From contig NZ_FNRL01000040.1 in the NCBI RefSeq assembly GCF_900107795.1, positions 1 through 41,338 on the forward strand: a DNA stretch of 41,338 nt. The letters are read 5' to 3'. Source of the DNA: Chitinophaga terrae (ex Kim and Jung 2007) (GTDB taxonomy: Bacteria; Bacteroidota; Bacteroidia; Chitinophagales; Chitinophagaceae). Every line of letters begins with the position of its first letter. Position 1 is the stretch's first letter. Of this stretch, positions 16,571-24,917 are shown piece after piece. Both the position numbers and the translations under genes were made by a program. The notes below the pieces were generated by a model. That model was not told the origin of the DNA, made no database searches, and was given only the letters and a program-made list of their open reading frames with translations.

Positions 16571-19192
16571 ATGAATTATAGAATACGTTTCTACCTCCGC
16601 TATCATACCCACTACGGGCAAGATCTCTTCTTGCTGGGAAACCTTGCAGCCCTGGGTAACGACCTGCCGGAGAAGGCTATACCAATGAAATGGCTAAACG
16701 AAGAATGGTGGTATGCCGATGTACTGGTGGCCGCAACCGATCTTTCCCTTCTTCAATATCAATATCTTTTAAAACAACAATCAGATACCCATTTCGATGG
16801 TATTGTACGCCAGCTGAAATTGCCTGCAACAATAAAGGAACTGGTATTTATTGATAACTGGATGGATGCAGCCGATCCGCGTATTGCCGGTTTGTCGGCC
16901 CCTTTTGCAAAGGTGTTTTTTCAACGGCCGGTTGCCGAAACGGCCAATGGCTTTGCCGAAGCCACACATCTTTTCAGGGTACATGCCCCATTCCTGCCAA
17001 CACGCCAGGTTGTTTGCCTGGTGGGCAACCAACTGCCCGGCGGTAACTGGAATACAAGGGAACCTGTACTCCTGCAATATGATCAGCAAGGCTGGTTTTC
17101 AGCGCCCCTCGATCTTAGCGCCGCAGCTATGCCTTTTGAATACAAATACGGGATCTACGACCTGGACCTGCAGCAGTTTGTAAAGTATGAAGAAGGAGAG
17201 AACAGGATATTGAACACCGCTGCTGCAAAAGATCGCCAAGTAGTATTGCACGATGGATATATAAGAGTAGAAACGCCGCAATGGAAAGGAGCAGGAGTAG
17301 CTATTCCCGTTTTCAGTATCCGAACCCCCGAAGGTTTTGGAACAGGCGAATTTTCTGATCTGCCGGCCCTGGGGCGATGGGCTAAAGCAAATGATCTTCA
17401 GCTGATCCAGTTGCTGCCTGTTAACGATACTACCCAAACCCACACCTGGACAGACTCCTATCCCTATGCCGCCATATCTTCCTTTGCCTTGCATCCCTTA
17501 TATATCAGGCTGGAAGAAGTAGGCAGACTACCTGATAGTCATCCCCTGCAGAAACAATTCGACCGCCTACGTAAATGGCTAAACGAAAGAGAATTTGTGG
17601 AGTATGAAACGGTGACAGCCTTTAAGCAGGCGTACCTGAAAGCTTTGCACAGCCAGTTGGGAGCGCAGTTGCAGACGGAAACCTATTGGGAATGGTTTTC
17701 TTCCAATGAATCCTGGCTCTTGCCTTATGCAGTATTTTCTTTCCTGAGAGATAAATATAAGACAAACGATTTTCAACGATGGGAGGAACACCAGGTGTAT
17801 GACGCGGATGCAATTCACCAGTTGATGATCACAAACGAAGCTGTTGCCAATACGGTACATTATCACTGCTTCGTTCAATATCATCTTCATCTTCAACTAA
17901 AGAAAGCCACAGAAACCCTTCACCAGATGGGCATTGCACTGAAAGGCGACCTACCTATCGGCGTTGCCAAAGGAAGTGCAGATGTATGGGTCAATCCATC
18001 TTCCTATCACCTTACCATGCAGGCGGGCGCTCCGCCAGACGGCTTTGCTGCGGAAGGGCAGAACTGGGGCTTTCCTACCTACAACTGGAAACAGATGCTG
18101 GGCGATGGTTTGAGCTGGTGGCAGCAACGCTTAAAGCACATGGCTGTATACTTCGATGCCTTCAGGATAGATCATATCCTGGGGTTTTTCCGGATATGGC
18201 AAATACCTGGCGGCGCAGTGAGCGGAATCCTCGGATATTTTGATCCTGCCATCCCGGTGGTAAAGGAAGAATTTATCCAGAGAGGGATTGACTGGAATGA
18301 AGACAGGTTTTGTGAACCATTTATTACAGAAGAGATACTGGAAGAACATTTCGGAAACTATGCAGGGATGATCAGGGCCGGACTGATGGAAATATCAGGC
18401 GGCCGGTACAGGTTATTGCCTGCTTATGCAACGCAACGGTTGGTACAACAATCATCGCTTCCCGCCGCTGTAAAAAACATCCTTCTGCAATTGCAAACAG
18501 ACGTCCTTTTTATCAAGGCAATACAGGCGGGTAAAACAGTGTATCATCCACGTTACAGGATGGAAGAAACACGCTCGTTTGCCGCTTTAAAACCCTACGA
18601 CCAGGCGCAGCTGAGAAGTTTGTACAACAACTATTTCCATAACAGGCAGGAAAATATCTGGCGTAAGGAAGCGTTGAAAAAATTGCCGGTTATCAGGCGG
18701 GCAACGAATATGCTGATCTGTGGAGAAGACCTCGGTCCTTTGCCGCATTGCCTGCCGGAAGTTTTGCGGTCGCTGGGTGTTTTAAGCCTGGAAGTGGAAC
18801 GAATGCCCAAGAAAGCAGGGCAACAGTTTACAGATATCCGGCAGGCCAATTACCTGTCGGTGCTCACACCATCAACACATGATATGTCGACTCTCCGGGG
18901 CTGGTGGCAGGAAGATCCGGCAATAACAAATAATTATTACAGGAATATATTAGGCTTGCCGGGAAATGCTCCGCAACTGCCAGGCTACGGCCTGGTCAAA
19001 GAGATCATTCAACGTCACAGGGCTGCGCCGGCTATGTGGCGTATCTTCCAGGTGCAGGACTTGCTGGCGGCGTCAGGAAATCATACCTTGCAGGAACCCG
19101 ACAGCGAACGGATAAATATACCTGCAAACACACAGCATTACTGGCGGTACCGTGTTCCGCATACTTTCACCCTTTATGAACAGACTGTATGA
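16571..19192 (+). CDS. malQ: 4-alpha-glucanotransferase with two N-terminal starch-binding (CBM20) domains
   Basis: An 873-residue GH77 enzyme of the DPE2-like type. Two CBM20-like modules occupy about 1-110 and 130-240 (IRFYLRYHTHYGQDLFLLGN; FRVHAPFLPTRQVVCLVGNQ ... GNWNTREPVLL). The GH77 catalytic barrel begins about 250 (VFSIRTPEGFGTGEFSDL). Catalytic residues are the nucleophile Asp in YFDAFRIDHILGFF, the acid/base Glu in LICGEDLGPLP and the Asp in TPSTHDMSTLRGWW. It transfers maltodextrin segments between alpha-1,4-glucans in the cytoplasm. Its last codon overlaps the epimerase start by 4 bases (ATGA), so the two are translationally coupled, although their pathways differ. Confidence 0.92.
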   Translation: MNYRIRFYLRYHTHYGQDLFLLGNLAALGNDLPEKAIPMKWLNEEWWYADVLVAATDLSLLQYQYLLKQQSDTHFDGIVRQLKLPATIKELVFIDNWMDAADPRIAGLSAPFAKVFFQRPVAETANGFAEATHLFRVHAPFLPTRQVVCLVGNQLPGGNWNTREPVLLQYDQQGWFSAPLDLSAAAMPFEYKYGIYDLDLQQFVKYEEGENRILNTAAAKDRQVVLHDGYIRVETPQWKGAGVAIPVFSIRTPEGFGTGEFSDLPALGRWAKANDLQLIQLLPVNDTTQTHTWTDSYPYAAISSFALHPLYIRLEEVGRLPDSHPLQKQFDRLRKWLNEREFVEYETVTAFKQAYLKALHSQLGAQLQTETYWEWFSSNESWLLPYAVFSFLRDKYKTNDFQRWEEHQVYDADAIHQLMITNEAVANTVHYHCFVQYHLHLQLKKATETLHQMGIALKGDLPIGVAKGSADVWVNPSSYHLTMQAGAPPDGFAAEGQNWGFPTYNWKQMLGDGLSWWQQRLKHMAVYFDAFRIDHILGFFRIWQIPGGAVSGILGYFDPAIPVVKEEFIQRGIDWNEDRFCEPFITEEILEEHFGNYAGMIRAGLMEISGGRYRLLPAYATQRLVQQSSLPAAVKNILLQLQTDVLFIKAIQAGKTVYHPRYRMEETRSFAALKPYDQAQLRSLYNNYFHNRQENIWRKEALKKLPVIRRATNMLICGEDLGPLPHCLPEVLRSLGVLSLEVERMPKKAGQQFTDIRQANYLSVLTPSTHDMSTLRGWWQEDPAITNNYYRNILGLPGNAPQLPGYGLVKEIIQRHRAAPAMWRIFQVQDLLAASGNHTLQEPDSERINIPANTQHYWRYRVPHTFTLYEQTV

Positions 19193-20199
19193 AACTAACG
19201 TTATATCCATACGAATTGAAGTTCAGGCATACTTTTACCATCTCCCGTAAATCGAAAGACGTGCAACCTTTGCTGGTGGCTAAATTGGAACAGGATGGAG
19301 AACATGGATTGGGAGAAACAGCCGACAATGCCTACTATAACATGACGGTTCCCCGCCTGGTAGCAGATATCGAAGAACACAGGTCATTCATCGAAAATTA
19401 TCATCTTACCACTCCGCAACAACTATGGGAGGACCTGTATCCACGGTTGAAAAATAACCTGTTCGCACTGTGCGCGCTTGATATCGCGGCCTGGGACCTC
19501 TATGCCAAATTGCAGCATAAAAAGCTGTATGAAGTCTGGCAACTGGATATTTCGCATAACCCGCTTACCGACTATACGATCGGGATCGATACGATCCCTA
19601 ATATGGTAAAAAAACTGAAAGATTTTCCCTGGCCTATTTACAAGATCAAGTTGGGCACCAGGGAGGATATCGCCATTATAAAAGCCCTGAGAGAGCATAC
19701 CAACGCGGTTTTCAGGGTAGATGCCAACTGTGCCTGGCAGGTAGATGAAACGTTGAACAATGCGCTTGAATTGAAAGAGCTGGGAGTGGAGTTTATAGAA
19801 CAACCCATGCCGGCGAGCGATACAGAAGGCATGAAAGTTATTTATGAGCAATCAGTTCTTCCTGTGATCGCCGATGAAAGTTGCATCCTGGAATCGGATG
19901 TAGCTGCCTGCAGGGGCCTGTTTCACGGTATTAACATTAAGCTGACCAAATGCGGTGGGATCACCCCGGCATTGCGAATGATAAAGGAAGCGAGGAAGTA
20001 TGGAATGAAAGTAATGACGGGCAGCATGAACGAAAGTACCGTAGGTACTTCAGCAGTGGCGCACTTGCTTCCGTTGCTCGATTACGTAGATATGGACGGG
20101 CCATTGCTGCTGGCGGAAGACACAGCATCCGGCATCACTATGAAAGATGGCAGGGTCTTTTACGCTGATCGTAACGGCACCGGCGCCGAGTTGTGGTAA
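19189..20199 (+). CDS. Dipeptide epimerase (L-Ala-D/L-Glu epimerase type), enolase superfamily
   Basis: The 336-residue protein has an N-terminal capping domain (1-120) and a TIM-barrel domain. Visible catalytic residues are the first Lys pair in YKIKLGTRED (about 149-151), metal ligands Asp in FRVDANCAW, Glu in EFIEQPMP and Asp in VIADESC, and the second catalytic Lys in NIKLTKCGG. The DMDGP motif near the C-terminus, which binds the dipeptide amino group in L-Ala-D/L-Glu epimerases, supports this subgroup. It probably recycles murein peptides in the cytoplasm. Exact dipeptide specificity cannot be read from sequence. It overlaps malQ by 4 bases. Confidence 0.88.
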   Translation: MKLTLYPYELKFRHTFTISRKSKDVQPLLVAKLEQDGEHGLGETADNAYYNMTVPRLVADIEEHRSFIENYHLTTPQQLWEDLYPRLKNNLFALCALDIAAWDLYAKLQHKKLYEVWQLDISHNPLTDYTIGIDTIPNMVKKLKDFPWPIYKIKLGTREDIAIIKALREHTNAVFRVDANCAWQVDETLNNALELKELGVEFIEQPMPASDTEGMKVIYEQSVLPVIADESCILESDVAACRGLFHGINIKLTKCGGITPALRMIKEARKYGMKVMTGSMNESTVGTSAVAHLLPLLDYVDMDGPLLLAEDTASGITMKDGRVFYADRNGTGAELW

Positions 20200-20201
20200 G
20201 G

Positions 20202-20450
20202 CTATACTTCCGGCTCGTACCACGATTCCGCAAGAAAAACATAATCTTCTATTGTGCCCGTTGCAACGATGGTTTTGCCTGCCAGCGGCATCAGTTCGTT
20301 AGGCATAAAAGGATTCCCGTCGGCCTGCCTGATAAGGTATTCGCCCTGGTCGGTAACGATATAAACAGCCAGGTGTTCGCTTTTGCTCTTGATAGCAAAA
20401 GGACGTAAAACAAGGCGGCCTGTAAGGGTGATGGTATTATTTGCTGACAT
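20202..20450 (-). CDS. Small hypothetical protein, partner of the C25-like peptidase gene
   Basis: An unrecognised 82-residue protein, largely beta (ITLTGRLVLRPF, LAVYIVTDQGEYLIRQ, KTIVATGTIEDYVFLAES), so a small barrel or OB-like fold is possible. It has no signal peptide or membrane segment. Its start overlaps the end of the upstream peptidase gene by 14 bases, so the two are co-transcribed and probably coupled in translation. A role as inhibitor, adaptor or substrate of the peptidase is only a guess from that coupling. Confidence 0.6.
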   Translation of the reverse strand: MSANNTITLTGRLVLRPFAIKSKSEHLAVYIVTDQGEYLIRQADGNPFMPNELMPLAGKTIVATGTIEDYVFLAESWYEPEV

Positions 20451-21966
20451 ACTCCCGGTAACCTAAGATTTGATTATTTTTCTCTTTAACAACTAACACC
20501 TTCCTGATGGGTGTTCCTTCATGTTCTGCCGGCTCCGAAAATACATGAAATTTAACAGAATGCGCCTGCTGATGATATTTCTTTTTCCTGTTGATAAATA
20601 CTTTAGGAAGCGTTTTATCTGTGAATTGTTTTTCCTGCAATAATTGACTGATCGCTGAATGCACAGAGGGGTCCACTTCGTCAGTATCTGCCGGGTGTGG
20701 AACATGAATAAAATCGTCCAGCATTTTTCCTCTTGCTTCCAGGTTGTCTCTCCTGTTTTGTAATGTATTGATAAATATTTCGCGGGTTTCAGCGACGCCG
20801 GGGTCCATATTGTTCACCACGGGTTGCCAGGATGGATCGCCCAGGAGGTTGAACTGTGCTGCTGTTTTCAGTTCGAAGGGGTCCAGGGTCGGCCCCATTT
20901 CATTCAGGAACTTCTGGCGGGCTTCCAGGAGCGCTCGGCCTGTAGACGCGCCATTCAGCACATTTTGAAGGAAGAACTGCGTTAGCAGGTCTGCCAGTCC
21001 CTGGCCGGTTGATGGTCCATACGCGATGTTGGAGCTTCCCAGGAATCCCAGGGCTTTATTAAGCAGGTAGCTATTGGCAATACTCATTCTTTTTGCCCCG
21101 TTCTTCTTTGGATCAAATAACTGGCCGCCATAACAGCATTCGGCGGCAACTACGGTGCCGGGCGAGATCTTGTCTGCGAGGACATCCGACCGGAGAATTA
21201 AAGGGAAATCTGTCAGTTTTTGCCCATAATATCCCGGGTTGTTAATGGCGCCATGACAATTAATAAAATGCGTTTTAGGAAAAAGTTCTGTTGTCCAGTT
21301 GGTACCGGTAAGTTCATTGTCGCCCGGGGAGATCAGCATTTTATCGTGGTTGCCGAAGATGCCCAGCAGGCTATGGCGGGTTGATTCCTGCCAGTCGTAG
21401 GTGCTGATAGAAAAATAGGATTGGTATTCTTCTTTCGCTACCGGGCGGGCATTGATAATATTACTGAGAAGGGTACGCAGGTAATTGACATCAGCAACTG
21501 CGGGAATATCCGGGATACGGCCTACTACGCGGGTTGGAGAGATGAATTTGCCCGGATCAGTGTCATACGGCGTATCGCAGGCATACGGCAGATCGCTGGG
21601 GATGAAAGCATCCGGATCATGGTCGCCGGGCAGCAGGTTTTTCAGTTTTTGAAGCGGCACTATGTCCTGGGAACCGAGGATCACGATGTAGCCGGGTGTA
21701 TAGAACCGGTAAAGCTGGTCGATAGCCTGTTTGCATTGTGCTTCATCATTATACACAGTTACCGGGGTGGCATTGGCCGACTGCATTTGAGCGGCATCGT
21801 CAAGAAAAATGATCCTGGTATCGAGAAGTTTTTCATTGTCGCGGGCCTGCAGGGCTTTCAGATCATCAAGGATAAGCTGGTAAGGTTCTCCGTATTTCTG
21901 CTCAAGTGCAGATCTGTTGGTGATAATAAGTTTCGTCGTCAGCATACGTATAAAAGGGGTAGCCAT
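20437..21966 (-). CDS. Cytoplasmic C25/caspase-like (clan CD) cysteine peptidase
   Basis: I recognise a clan CD peptidase core of the gingipain (C25) type. An alpha/beta region carries FYTPGYIVILGSQDIVPL, then the catalytic His in FINCHGAINNPGYYG (about residue 235) and the catalytic Cys in VVAAECCYGGQLFDP (about 280). The tail (about 400-509) is polar, with RRKKKYHQ-type basic stretches. There is no signal peptide, unlike exported gingipains, and no C-terminal secretion domain. The start is set at the ATG at 21966 because a TATTTTTG box at 21985-21992 would start transcription after the ATG at 21987; MLTTK at 21945 is another candidate. Substrate and role are unknown. Confidence 0.7.
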   Translation of the reverse strand: MATPFIRMLTTKLIITNRSALEQKYGEPYQLILDDLKALQARDNEKLLDTRIIFLDDAAQMQSANATPVTVYNDEAQCKQAIDQLYRFYTPGYIVILGSQDIVPLQKLKNLLPGDHDPDAFIPSDLPYACDTPYDTDPGKFISPTRVVGRIPDIPAVADVNYLRTLLSNIINARPVAKEEYQSYFSISTYDWQESTRHSLLGIFGNHDKMLISPGDNELTGTNWTTELFPKTHFINCHGAINNPGYYGQKLTDFPLILRSDVLADKISPGTVVAAECCYGGQLFDPKKNGAKRMSIANSYLLNKALGFLGSSNIAYGPSTGQGLADLLTQFFLQNVLNGASTGRALLEARQKFLNEMGPTLDPFELKTAAQFNLLGDPSWQPVVNNMDPGVAETREIFINTLQNRRDNLEARGKMLDDFIHVPHPADTDEVDPSVHSAISQLLQEKQFTDKTLPKVFINRKKKYHQQAHSVKFHVFSEPAEHEGTPIRKVLVVKEKNNQILGYREYVSK

Positions 21967-21984
21967 TACGCTGGATTTAATAGC

Positions 21985-21992
21985 CAAAAATA
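21985..21992 (-). promoter_or_regulatory. -7 box for the C25-like peptidase gene
   Basis: On the minus strand TATTTTTG matches TAnnTTTG, 18 bases before the ATG at 21966. No TTG is seen at the usual distance. If correct, it rules out the in-frame ATG at 21987. Confidence 0.4.
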
Positions 21993-22030
21993 TTAAATAA
22001 ACTAATATTTTACGGAAGTTACAGGAGTAT

Positions 22031-22061
22031 TTGCAAACTGTGAAAGTAAAGCGTATTTTTC
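22031..22061 (+). promoter_or_regulatory. Promoter of the DUF6807 gene
   Basis: TTG at 22031-22033, a 20-base spacer, then TATTTTTC at 22054-22061 (one mismatch to TAnnTTTG). The predicted start point falls inside the palindromic operator that follows. Confidence 0.6.
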
Positions 22062-22077
22062 TGGAAATCGATTTCCA
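22062..22077 (+). promoter_or_regulatory. LacI-family-type operator (16-bp perfect palindrome)
   Basis: TGGAAATCGATTTCCA is perfectly self-complementary and has the central CG and flanking AAA/TTT of LacI/GalR-family operators (cre-like). It begins directly after the -7 box and ends 5 bases before the ATG, so a bound repressor would cover the transcription start. No LacI-type regulator is in the window. Confidence 0.7.
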
Positions 22078-22082
22078 TAGTT

Positions 22083-23312
22083 ATGAGAAAAATGATCCTG
22101 TTGCCGGTTTTGTTCATTTTAAGCAGTATTATGTCACAAGCCCAGACAATCGCCGTTTTTACAGTGAAAGCGGGGAAGTATGATCGATATAACAGTATAG
22201 TATATACGACAATGCCTGACCTTGCTCAGGGGGCTGTGGTGTTGGAAGAAGAAGTGAACGGAAAGAGGCATGCGGTAGCAGGGTACGTGCAGGGTACCCA
22301 GTTAAGCTGGATACTGGAAGGAGCAACGCCCGCGGGAAGTGAAAGGAAATTTGTACTGAGCAAGGAAAAAGCGGCTGCGAACGTTTATATGAAGGCGAGA
22401 ACTGTAAATAACCAGTTGCTGTTGGAGGAAGGCAACCAACCGGTCTTGCAGTATAATTATAACACGGTACCGGCGCCCGGGGGAGTGGATACGCTTTACA
22501 ACCGTTCAGCTTTTATACATCCTTTATGGGCTCCTAACGGGGTAGTATTAACGAATATTTTCCCTAACGCATCGCATATGCATCATATGGGCATCTGGAA
22601 TCCATGGACGCATACTTCTTTCGAAGGAAGGGAAACAGACTTCTGGAATATCCAGAAAAAAGAAGGCAAGGTAATTTATGCAGGCGGACTGGAAACATTT
22701 TCAGGACCTGTATGGTGCGGTTTCAGATCATCGCAGGATCATATTGCTTTCCTGAAAGATGGGAGTAAAAAAACGGCGATACATGAGACCTGGATGGTAA
22801 AGGTCTATCCCGTTTATAAGGAAGGCACCCGGCGGTTATGGGATTTTTCCAGCACCTTCACGCCAGCGACCCCGAGCGGTATTACGTTGCTGCAATACCG
22901 TTATGGCGGCGGATTCGGATTACGAACAACGGCATACTTCACACCGGCAACCAGCCAGGTGTCGACATCCGAAGGAAAGACGAGGAAAGATGCAGACAGC
23001 ACCCGTGCCAGGTGGGTAAAGATTTCGGGCGCCACTCCTGATGGGAAGGCAGGAATGCTGATAATGAATTTCCCGGATAATTACGATTCGCCGGAACCGG
23101 TGAGGGTTTGGCCTGAGAATATGGAAGGAGGGGAATTGATGTTTAATTATTCGCCTACCAAAATGAAGAGCTGGCAGCTGACGCCCGGCGCGCGTTACCA
23201 GTTAAAGTATCGTGTTATGGTATATTCGGGTGATATTACGGCAGAAGAAGCGGAAGCCGCGTATAACGATTATGCATACCCGGTGGAAGTAAAAGTAGAA
23301 ATGAAGCAATAA
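22083..23312 (+). CDS. Exported DUF6807 ("PmoA") family protein
   Basis: A 409-residue protein with a signal peptide (1-20, ending SQAQ) and the beta-rich DUF6807 domain. Hallmarks are RSAFIHPLWAPNGVVLTN, the His cluster NASHMHHMGIWNPWT (about 160-172), GPVWCGFRSSQDH, and the C-terminal PENMEGGELMFNYSPTKMKSW. The family was labelled methane oxygenase PmoA in Pfam, but nothing supports that reaction here. These proteins usually occur near carbohydrate genes in Bacteroidota. The LacI-type operator over the promoter suggests sugar-responsive control. Substrate unknown. Confidence 0.82.
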   Translation: MRKMILLPVLFILSSIMSQAQTIAVFTVKAGKYDRYNSIVYTTMPDLAQGAVVLEEEVNGKRHAVAGYVQGTQLSWILEGATPAGSERKFVLSKEKAAANVYMKARTVNNQLLLEEGNQPVLQYNYNTVPAPGGVDTLYNRSAFIHPLWAPNGVVLTNIFPNASHMHHMGIWNPWTHTSFEGRETDFWNIQKKEGKVIYAGGLETFSGPVWCGFRSSQDHIAFLKDGSKKTAIHETWMVKVYPVYKEGTRRLWDFSSTFTPATPSGITLLQYRYGGGFGLRTTAYFTPATSQVSTSEGKTRKDADSTRARWVKISGATPDGKAGMLIMNFPDNYDSPEPVRVWPENMEGGELMFNYSPTKMKSWQLTPGARYQLKYRVMVYSGDITAEEAEAAYNDYAYPVEVKVEMKQ

Positions 23313-23313
23313 G

Positions 23314-23350
23314 ATGGGGGATATTTGTGAATTACCCCATTTTAATTTAT
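23314..23350 (+). terminator. Terminator after the DUF6807 gene
   Basis: ATGGGG (23314-23319) pairs with CCCCAT (23335-23340), followed by TTTTAATTTATTTT. The stem is short and the loop is 15 bases, so strength is uncertain. Confidence 0.55.
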
Positions 23351-23448
23351 TTTAGTAAGGTGAATGACCCGGGTTTGATTCGGTTAACCTCGAGAGAACC
23401 TGTAGATGCGGACATGCAAAACCCTATAGTAATAACCATTTCCTTTTT

Positions 23449-23754
23449 ATGAGTGAACACCTCAATAAGCGTGGACCGGAAACTGATGATCCGCCTTCCT
23501 GGGGCAACGTTGTTGCAGGATTGCTGTTAGGTATTGGAGGTGCCATATTGTTTTATTCCAGATACACCCTTTTTCAACATACGGAAAACGCGACGGCAGC
23601 TATTACCAGAATAGAGAGTTTGGTTTACCAGGCTAGTGGTAAAAAGGCGATAGTGTTGCTGGCAGTTTATGCGGTTATTTCACTATCCGGTTTCTATCTG
23701 GCAATCAGCAATATAGTCAGATTATATAAAGTAAGATCTAAAAGAGATACTTAA
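23449..23754 (+). CDS. Hypothetical protein with two membrane segments
   Basis: An unrecognised 101-residue protein. A polar N-terminus (MSEHLNKRGPETDDPPSW) is followed by a membrane segment (about 20-38, GNVVAGLLLGIGGAILFYS), a short extramembrane loop, a second segment (about 66-87, KAIVLLAVYAVISLSGFYLA) and a basic tail (YKVRSKRDT). Its stop shares one base with the next gene's ATG, so the two are co-translated. The pair lies upstream of tssB on the same strand, but 165 bases and a new regulatory region separate them, so membership in the T6SS is not established. Confidence 0.6.
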   Translation: MSEHLNKRGPETDDPPSWGNVVAGLLLGIGGAILFYSRYTLFQHTENATAAITRIESLVYQASGKKAIVLLAVYAVISLSGFYLAISNIVRLYKVRSKRDT

Positions 23755-24275
23755 TGGATAACCTTCCTGAACTGAAAGCCCAATTGTTTGAAGTACACAT
23801 GAGAGATAAGAAACAGGCGATGCAAGCGTTCCTTATCGTTGAAGTTACTTCTTTACTGATCTTTGCACTGGTTGGCTATGTCCTGCTGGCAGGCCGTCAT
23901 GGCGCCGTTCCGCCGCCCGTTTTCTGGGTATTGCTGATGCTCCCGGCAGGAGCGGCCATACCTTATCTCATCCGGTTGAATGAAATTGCAAAAAGACCAT
24001 ACAGGATCGTTGAATTGATCGAGTTGCTGGATAGAGGAGAAGTGATCTGCCAACTCATCAACTATACAGATTACAAGATCTTTATCCCGCTGCGATCCGT
24101 ACGCCTGAAATTTTTTCCTATGGAATATGTACAGATCGTTTTATCCGATCATCCTTCCTTGTTCAAATTGCCTGTTTCGGCTGAAAACGTAGAGTCGATA
24201 AAAACTTTATTAAGCAGGCCTGTAGCCCGCCGGTATGGAATTGGTGGAACTACTATACACTGGTCTGCCAACTGA
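23754..24275 (+). CDS. Hypothetical membrane protein with a C-terminal soluble domain
   Basis: An unrecognised 173-residue protein. Two membrane segments (about 24-44, FLIVEVTSLLIFALVGYVLL, and 54-76, VFWVLLMLPAGAAIPYLI) are followed by a cytoplasmic, mainly beta domain of about 90 residues (RIVELIELLDRGEVICQLIN, YKIFIPLRSVRLKFFPM, VENVESIKTLLS). That pattern would fit a PH-like domain with a closing helix. It overlaps the preceding two-segment protein by one base, and the two may form a membrane complex. No function can be named. Confidence 0.6.
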   Translation: MDNLPELKAQLFEVHMRDKKQAMQAFLIVEVTSLLIFALVGYVLLAGRHGAVPPPVFWVLLMLPAGAAIPYLIRLNEIAKRPYRIVELIELLDRGEVICQLINYTDYKIFIPLRSVRLKFFPMEYVQIVLSDHPSLFKLPVSAENVESIKTLLSRPVARRYGIGGTTIHWSAN

Positions 24276-24343
24276 AGGGAAGCAGTTGCGCTTATGATTG
24301 ATCTTTCGTTAAAAGACTTTTCTCTAAAATGAATGAAAAATAA

Positions 24344-24359
24344 CTGTTAAGAATTAAGG
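24344..24359 (+). promoter_or_regulatory. Shared T6SS upstream motif, tssB unit
   Basis: CTGTTAAGAATTAAGG lies 90 bases before the tssB ATG. The same 16 bases occur upstream of the PKD-tssE-tssF unit, and the core TTAAGAATTAA also upstream of tssG. Nearer tssB is an 8-bp inverted repeat, TAGCAGTT/AACTGCTA (about 24402-24422). Confidence 0.5.
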
Positions 24360-24449
24360 ACACATTGCATTTCATAGTTTAAATTCGCCCCATTGTTAAC
24401 CCGTTAGCAGTTAGTTGAACTGCTAGTTAATTTTCATCGTTTGTTAGCC

Positions 24450-24911
24450 ATGAATAAAAGTATAGGTATTGGTGGAATTGAAGTAACTCCCACCGCCAGT
24501 GAGGCAATTGTTGATATTGCACATAACCGGACATTGTTTATTGAACAGTTAACCAGTGACCCACCCGAACAGCCGGTAATAGTTCAGGGGTTGACCAATA
24601 TTTCCCAGGTATTTGAATATTTCCATCCTGCCGTCCATATCCGCTTCCAGGGGGAGGATGGGCAAGCGGTAGAAGAAAAACTGGCATTTACCCAACTGTC
24701 GGGGTTTAGCATAAAAGGGCTTTCCCAGCAAAGTGTTTTCCTGAAAGATCTTTCCTCGGAAAGAGAACAATATGTAAAAATGATGCAGCAATTAGCAGGG
24801 AATAAACGGCTGATAGCCGCCCTGGAAGATCCTGCAGCCAGGAGGGCGCTTCTTTCCACTATTCAATCTATGATCTCCACGTTGGAAAATATTAATGTTA
24901 TTAACCCTTGA
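24450..24911 (+). CDS. tssB: T6SS contractile sheath small subunit TssB (VipA-like)
   Basis: A 153-residue protein whose sequence (IGGIEVTPTASEAIVDI near the start, VIVQGLTNISQVFEYFHP, LAFTQLSGFSIKGL, DLSSEREQYVKMMQQLAG) and position directly before tssC identify the Bacteroidota TssB. It interlocks with TssC to build the cytoplasmic sheath that contracts to fire the Hcp tube. I use the ATG at 24450; a TTG three codons upstream is less likely. The stop is 6 bases before tssC. Confidence 0.85.
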   Translation: MNKSIGIGGIEVTPTASEAIVDIAHNRTLFIEQLTSDPPEQPVIVQGLTNISQVFEYFHPAVHIRFQGEDGQAVEEKLAFTQLSGFSIKGLSQQSVFLKDLSSEREQYVKMMQQLAGNKRLIAALEDPAARRALLSTIQSMISTLENINVINP

Positions 24912-24917
24912 CTTATT

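Noticed and set aside
22083..23312. Methane monooxygenase subunit
   Set aside because: The PmoA label of this family is a historical misnomer; the protein is exported, soluble and beta-rich, and lacks the membrane segments of true PmoA.
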